Below are positions 7,266 through 9,684 of a stretch of DNA of 9,684 nucleotides, piece after piece (the first letter of the stretch is position 1; each line of letters opens with the position of its first letter). Source of the stretch: Myxococcales bacterium. GTDB lineage: Bacteria; Myxococcota; Myxococcia; Myxococcales; Anaeromyxobacteraceae. Under the pieces are notes generated by a model. That model was not told where the DNA came from. It did not search any database and saw only the letters and a program-made list of their open reading frames with translations. The stretch is taken from the NCBI GenBank assembly GCA_021784995.1, contig JAJYHA010000313.1, positions 1-9,684 on the forward strand, written 5' to 3'. Position numbers and translations under genes: made by a program.

Positions 7266-7278
7266 CTCCCGGCCGGAG
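7266..7278 (+). promoter_or_regulatory. prmC Shine-Dalgarno in a short inverted repeat
   Basis: The 31-base gap after prfA contains GGAG (7275-7278), six bases before a GTG at 7285. This supports the GTG as the prmC start, since no ATG lies in a suitable place. CTCC at 7266-7269 can pair with this GGAG across a five-base loop (CGGCC). A 4-bp stem in DNA this GC-rich may be chance. There is no T-run, so it is not an intrinsic terminator. Confidence 0.35.
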
Positions 7279-7284
7279 CGGTGA

Positions 7285-8157
7285 GTGCCCGCGGACGTCT
7301 GGACGCCGCTGGCCCTGATCGGCTGGACCCAGGGCTACCTGGCGCGGGCCGGCGCGGACGCGCCGCGGCTCACGGCCGAGCTGCTGCTGGCGCACGTCCT
7401 GGGCTGCGACCGCGTCCGCCTCTACCTCGACTTCGACAAGCCGGTCGCACCCGCGGAGCTGGCGCGCTACCGCGCGCTGGTCCGGCGGCGCGCGGAGGGC
7501 GAGCCGACCGCCTACCTGATCGGCGCGCGCGAGTTCTTCGGCCGCGCGTTCCGGGTCGACGCGCGCGTGCTGGTGCCCCGGCCCGAGACCGAGCTCCTGG
7601 TCGAGGCGGCGCTGGCGCTCCTCCCGCCGGACGGGGCCGCGCTCGACCTCTGCACCGGCTCCGGGTGCGTCGGCGTCACCTTGGCCCTCGAGCGGCCGGC
7701 GGCGCGCGTCGTCGCCACCGACCTCTCGCTCGACGCGCTCGCCGTGGCGCGCGAGAACGCGGAGCGGCTCGGCGCCCGGCTCGAGCTCCTCGGCGGCGAC
7801 CTCTTCGCGCCGCTGCCGGCCGGGGCCCGGTTCGACGTCGTGACCGCCAACCCGCCCTACGTGCCGTCGGGCGAGCTGCTTCGGCTGTCGCGCGAGGTGC
7901 GCCGGGAGCCGGCCGCGGCGCTCGACGGCGGCCCCGACGGGCTCGCCGTGCTCCGGCGGATCGTCGCGGGCGCGCCCCGCTGGCTCCGCCCCGGCGGCGC
8001 GCTGGCGCTGGAGATCCACGAGACGCACGCCGGGGTGGTCCCGGCGCTCTGCCGGGCCGCCGGGCTCCTCGGGGTGGAGCTGCGCCACGACCTGGCGCGG
8101 CTGCCCCGCCTCGTGGTGGCCCGGGCGGACGCGGCGGCCGCGCCGCCGGCGAACTGA
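7285..8157 (+). CDS. prmC: Release factor glutamine N5-methyltransferase PrmC
   Basis: PrmC transfers a methyl group from SAM to the glutamine of the GGQ motif in RF1 and RF2, which raises termination efficiency. The 290-residue protein has the usual two parts. An N-terminal helical domain (~1-75) precedes EPTAYLIGAREFFGRAF (73-89) and VPRPETELLVE (97-107). A Rossmann methyltransferase domain follows: the SAM loop is DLCTGSGCVGV (121-131), the acidic residue is Asp146 (ATDLSLDAL), and the substrate-glutamine motif NPPY is at 189-192. The REPAAALDGGPDGL stretch (207-220) is characteristic. The usual DLGTGSG has Cys123 in place of Gly, with a further Cys at 128. The start codon is GTG, chosen because of GGAG at 7275-7278 and good N-terminal alignment; the GTG at 7281 is out of frame. 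It follows prfA by 31 bases and is likely cotranscribed with it. Confidence 0.96.
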   Translation: MPADVWTPLALIGWTQGYLARAGADAPRLTAELLLAHVLGCDRVRLYLDFDKPVAPAELARYRALVRRRAEGEPTAYLIGAREFFGRAFRVDARVLVPRPETELLVEAALALLPPDGAALDLCTGSGCVGVTLALERPAARVVATDLSLDALAVARENAERLGARLELLGGDLFAPLPAGARFDVVTANPPYVPSGELLRLSREVRREPAAALDGGPDGLAVLRRIVAGAPRWLRPGGALALEIHETHAGVVPALCRAAGLLGVELRHDLARLPRLVVARADAAAAPPAN

Positions 8158-8186
8158 TGGGAAGCACGGGGTGGAGCGGCTAGAAT
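8158..8186 (+). promoter_or_regulatory. Candidate sigma-70-type promoter for murA
   Basis: TAGAAT at 8181-8186 matches five of six bases of the -10 consensus and stands out in very GC-rich DNA. A weak -35-like TGGGAA (8158-8163, three of six matches) lies 17 bases upstream. Transcription would start near 8193, leaving a leader of about 16 bases with GGAAGGA (8198-8204) just before the murA ATG at 8209. The -35 is poor, so this is a candidate only. Confidence 0.4.
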
Positions 8187-8208
8187 CCGACCCCCGCGGA
8201 AGGATGGG

Positions 8209-9476
<1,268 letters not shown>

Positions 9477-9480
<4 letters not shown>

Positions 9481-9684
9481 GGCGGGCCCGGCCGGCGGCG
9501 GGCGGGCGCGGCGCGCACGACCTCATCACGGTCGCGGTGCCGAAGGGGCGCCTCCTGGAGGAGTCCTCGGACCTCTTCGAGCGCGCGCTGGGGGTGTCGC
9601 CCCGCGCCCTGCTCGAGGGCACGCGCAGGCTGGCGGCCGACGCGCCCGAGGCCGGGCTGCGCTTCATCTCCATCCGCGCGGCCG
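9477..9684 (+). CDS. hisG: ATP phosphoribosyltransferase HisG (5' end only)
   Basis: HisG condenses ATP with phosphoribosyl pyrophosphate, the first and feedback-controlled step of histidine synthesis. Only the first 69 codons are present; the frame is open to the right edge. The family N-terminus [20 protein letters not shown] begins at residue 17, and LRFISIRAA (61-69) is the strand that precedes the usual DVPTYV stretch, which lies beyond the window. The ATG at 9477 overlaps the murA stop as ATGA, so translation is probably coupled to murA; only a weak, very close GAAGG (9471-9475) is seen upstream. The first ~16 residues (Arg/Ala/Gly-rich) extend the usual N-terminus, but no better downstream start is visible. 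Whether this is the short form needing HisZ or the long form cannot be told from the fragment. Confidence 0.9.

Noticed and set aside
1473..7268. Shared GGATCCCTC at 1473-1481 and 7260-7268, before mqnA/mqnC and prmC
   Set aside because: A nine-base match is expected by chance in a skewed 9.7 kb sequence, and the two copies sit at different distances from their starts.
5594..7318. 574-codon plus-strand open frame across the regulator and prfA
   Set aside because: Out-of-phase shadow spanning two unrelated real genes; low-complexity translation.

Overview
The window is about 9.7 kb of very GC-rich DNA (roughly three quarters G+C by eye, with almost every third codon position G or C). It is densely coded on the + strand only. 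Gene content, protein sequences and composition suggest a deltaproteobacterium-type organism of the Myxococcota, most like Anaeromyxobacter; this is inference, not a search result. There are ten protein genes (the first and last cut by the window edges), no RNA genes, no mobile elements and no CRISPR. Every gap between genes is under 60 bases.

Region 1 (1-6083) is a tightly packed menaquinone operon of the futalosine pathway. In order it encodes: the 3' end of a UbiX flavin prenyltransferase; MqnE (aminofutalosine synthase, radical SAM); a single protein joining MqnA (chorismate dehydratase) to MqnC (cyclic dehypoxanthinylfutalosine synthase, radical SAM); an amidohydrolase that is probably the aminodeoxyfutalosine deaminase; a UbiA-type membrane prenyltransferase (MqnP); and a GbsR/MarR-type winged-helix regulator. 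From the MqnA-MqnC gene onward each gene overlaps the next by four bases (ATGA), so translation is probably coupled. MqnA makes 3-[(1-carboxyvinyl)oxy]benzoate from chorismate, MqnE joins it to SAM, the deaminase makes futalosine, and MqnC cyclises the later product dehypoxanthinylfutalosine. MqnP then prenylates dihydroxynaphthoate. UbiX supplies prenylated FMN for a UbiD-type decarboxylase. MqnB, MqnD, the UbiD partner and the final methyltransferase are not in the window.

Region 2 (6084-8157) holds prfA (peptide release factor 1) and prmC, the methyltransferase that modifies the GGQ glutamine of release factors. The 54-base gap before prfA carries a strong Shine-Dalgarno sequence that can pair with an upstream CTCCTT.

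Region 3 (8158-9684) has a candidate promoter, then murA (first committed step of peptidoglycan synthesis), overlapping by four bases the start of hisG (first step of histidine synthesis), which runs off the window.

The content is mainly core metabolism. I found no convincing undescribed system. The items most worth a second look are the in-frame MqnA-MqnC fusion (steps that are not consecutive in the pathway), the regulator coupled to the menaquinone operon, and the possible masking of the prfA ribosome binding site.
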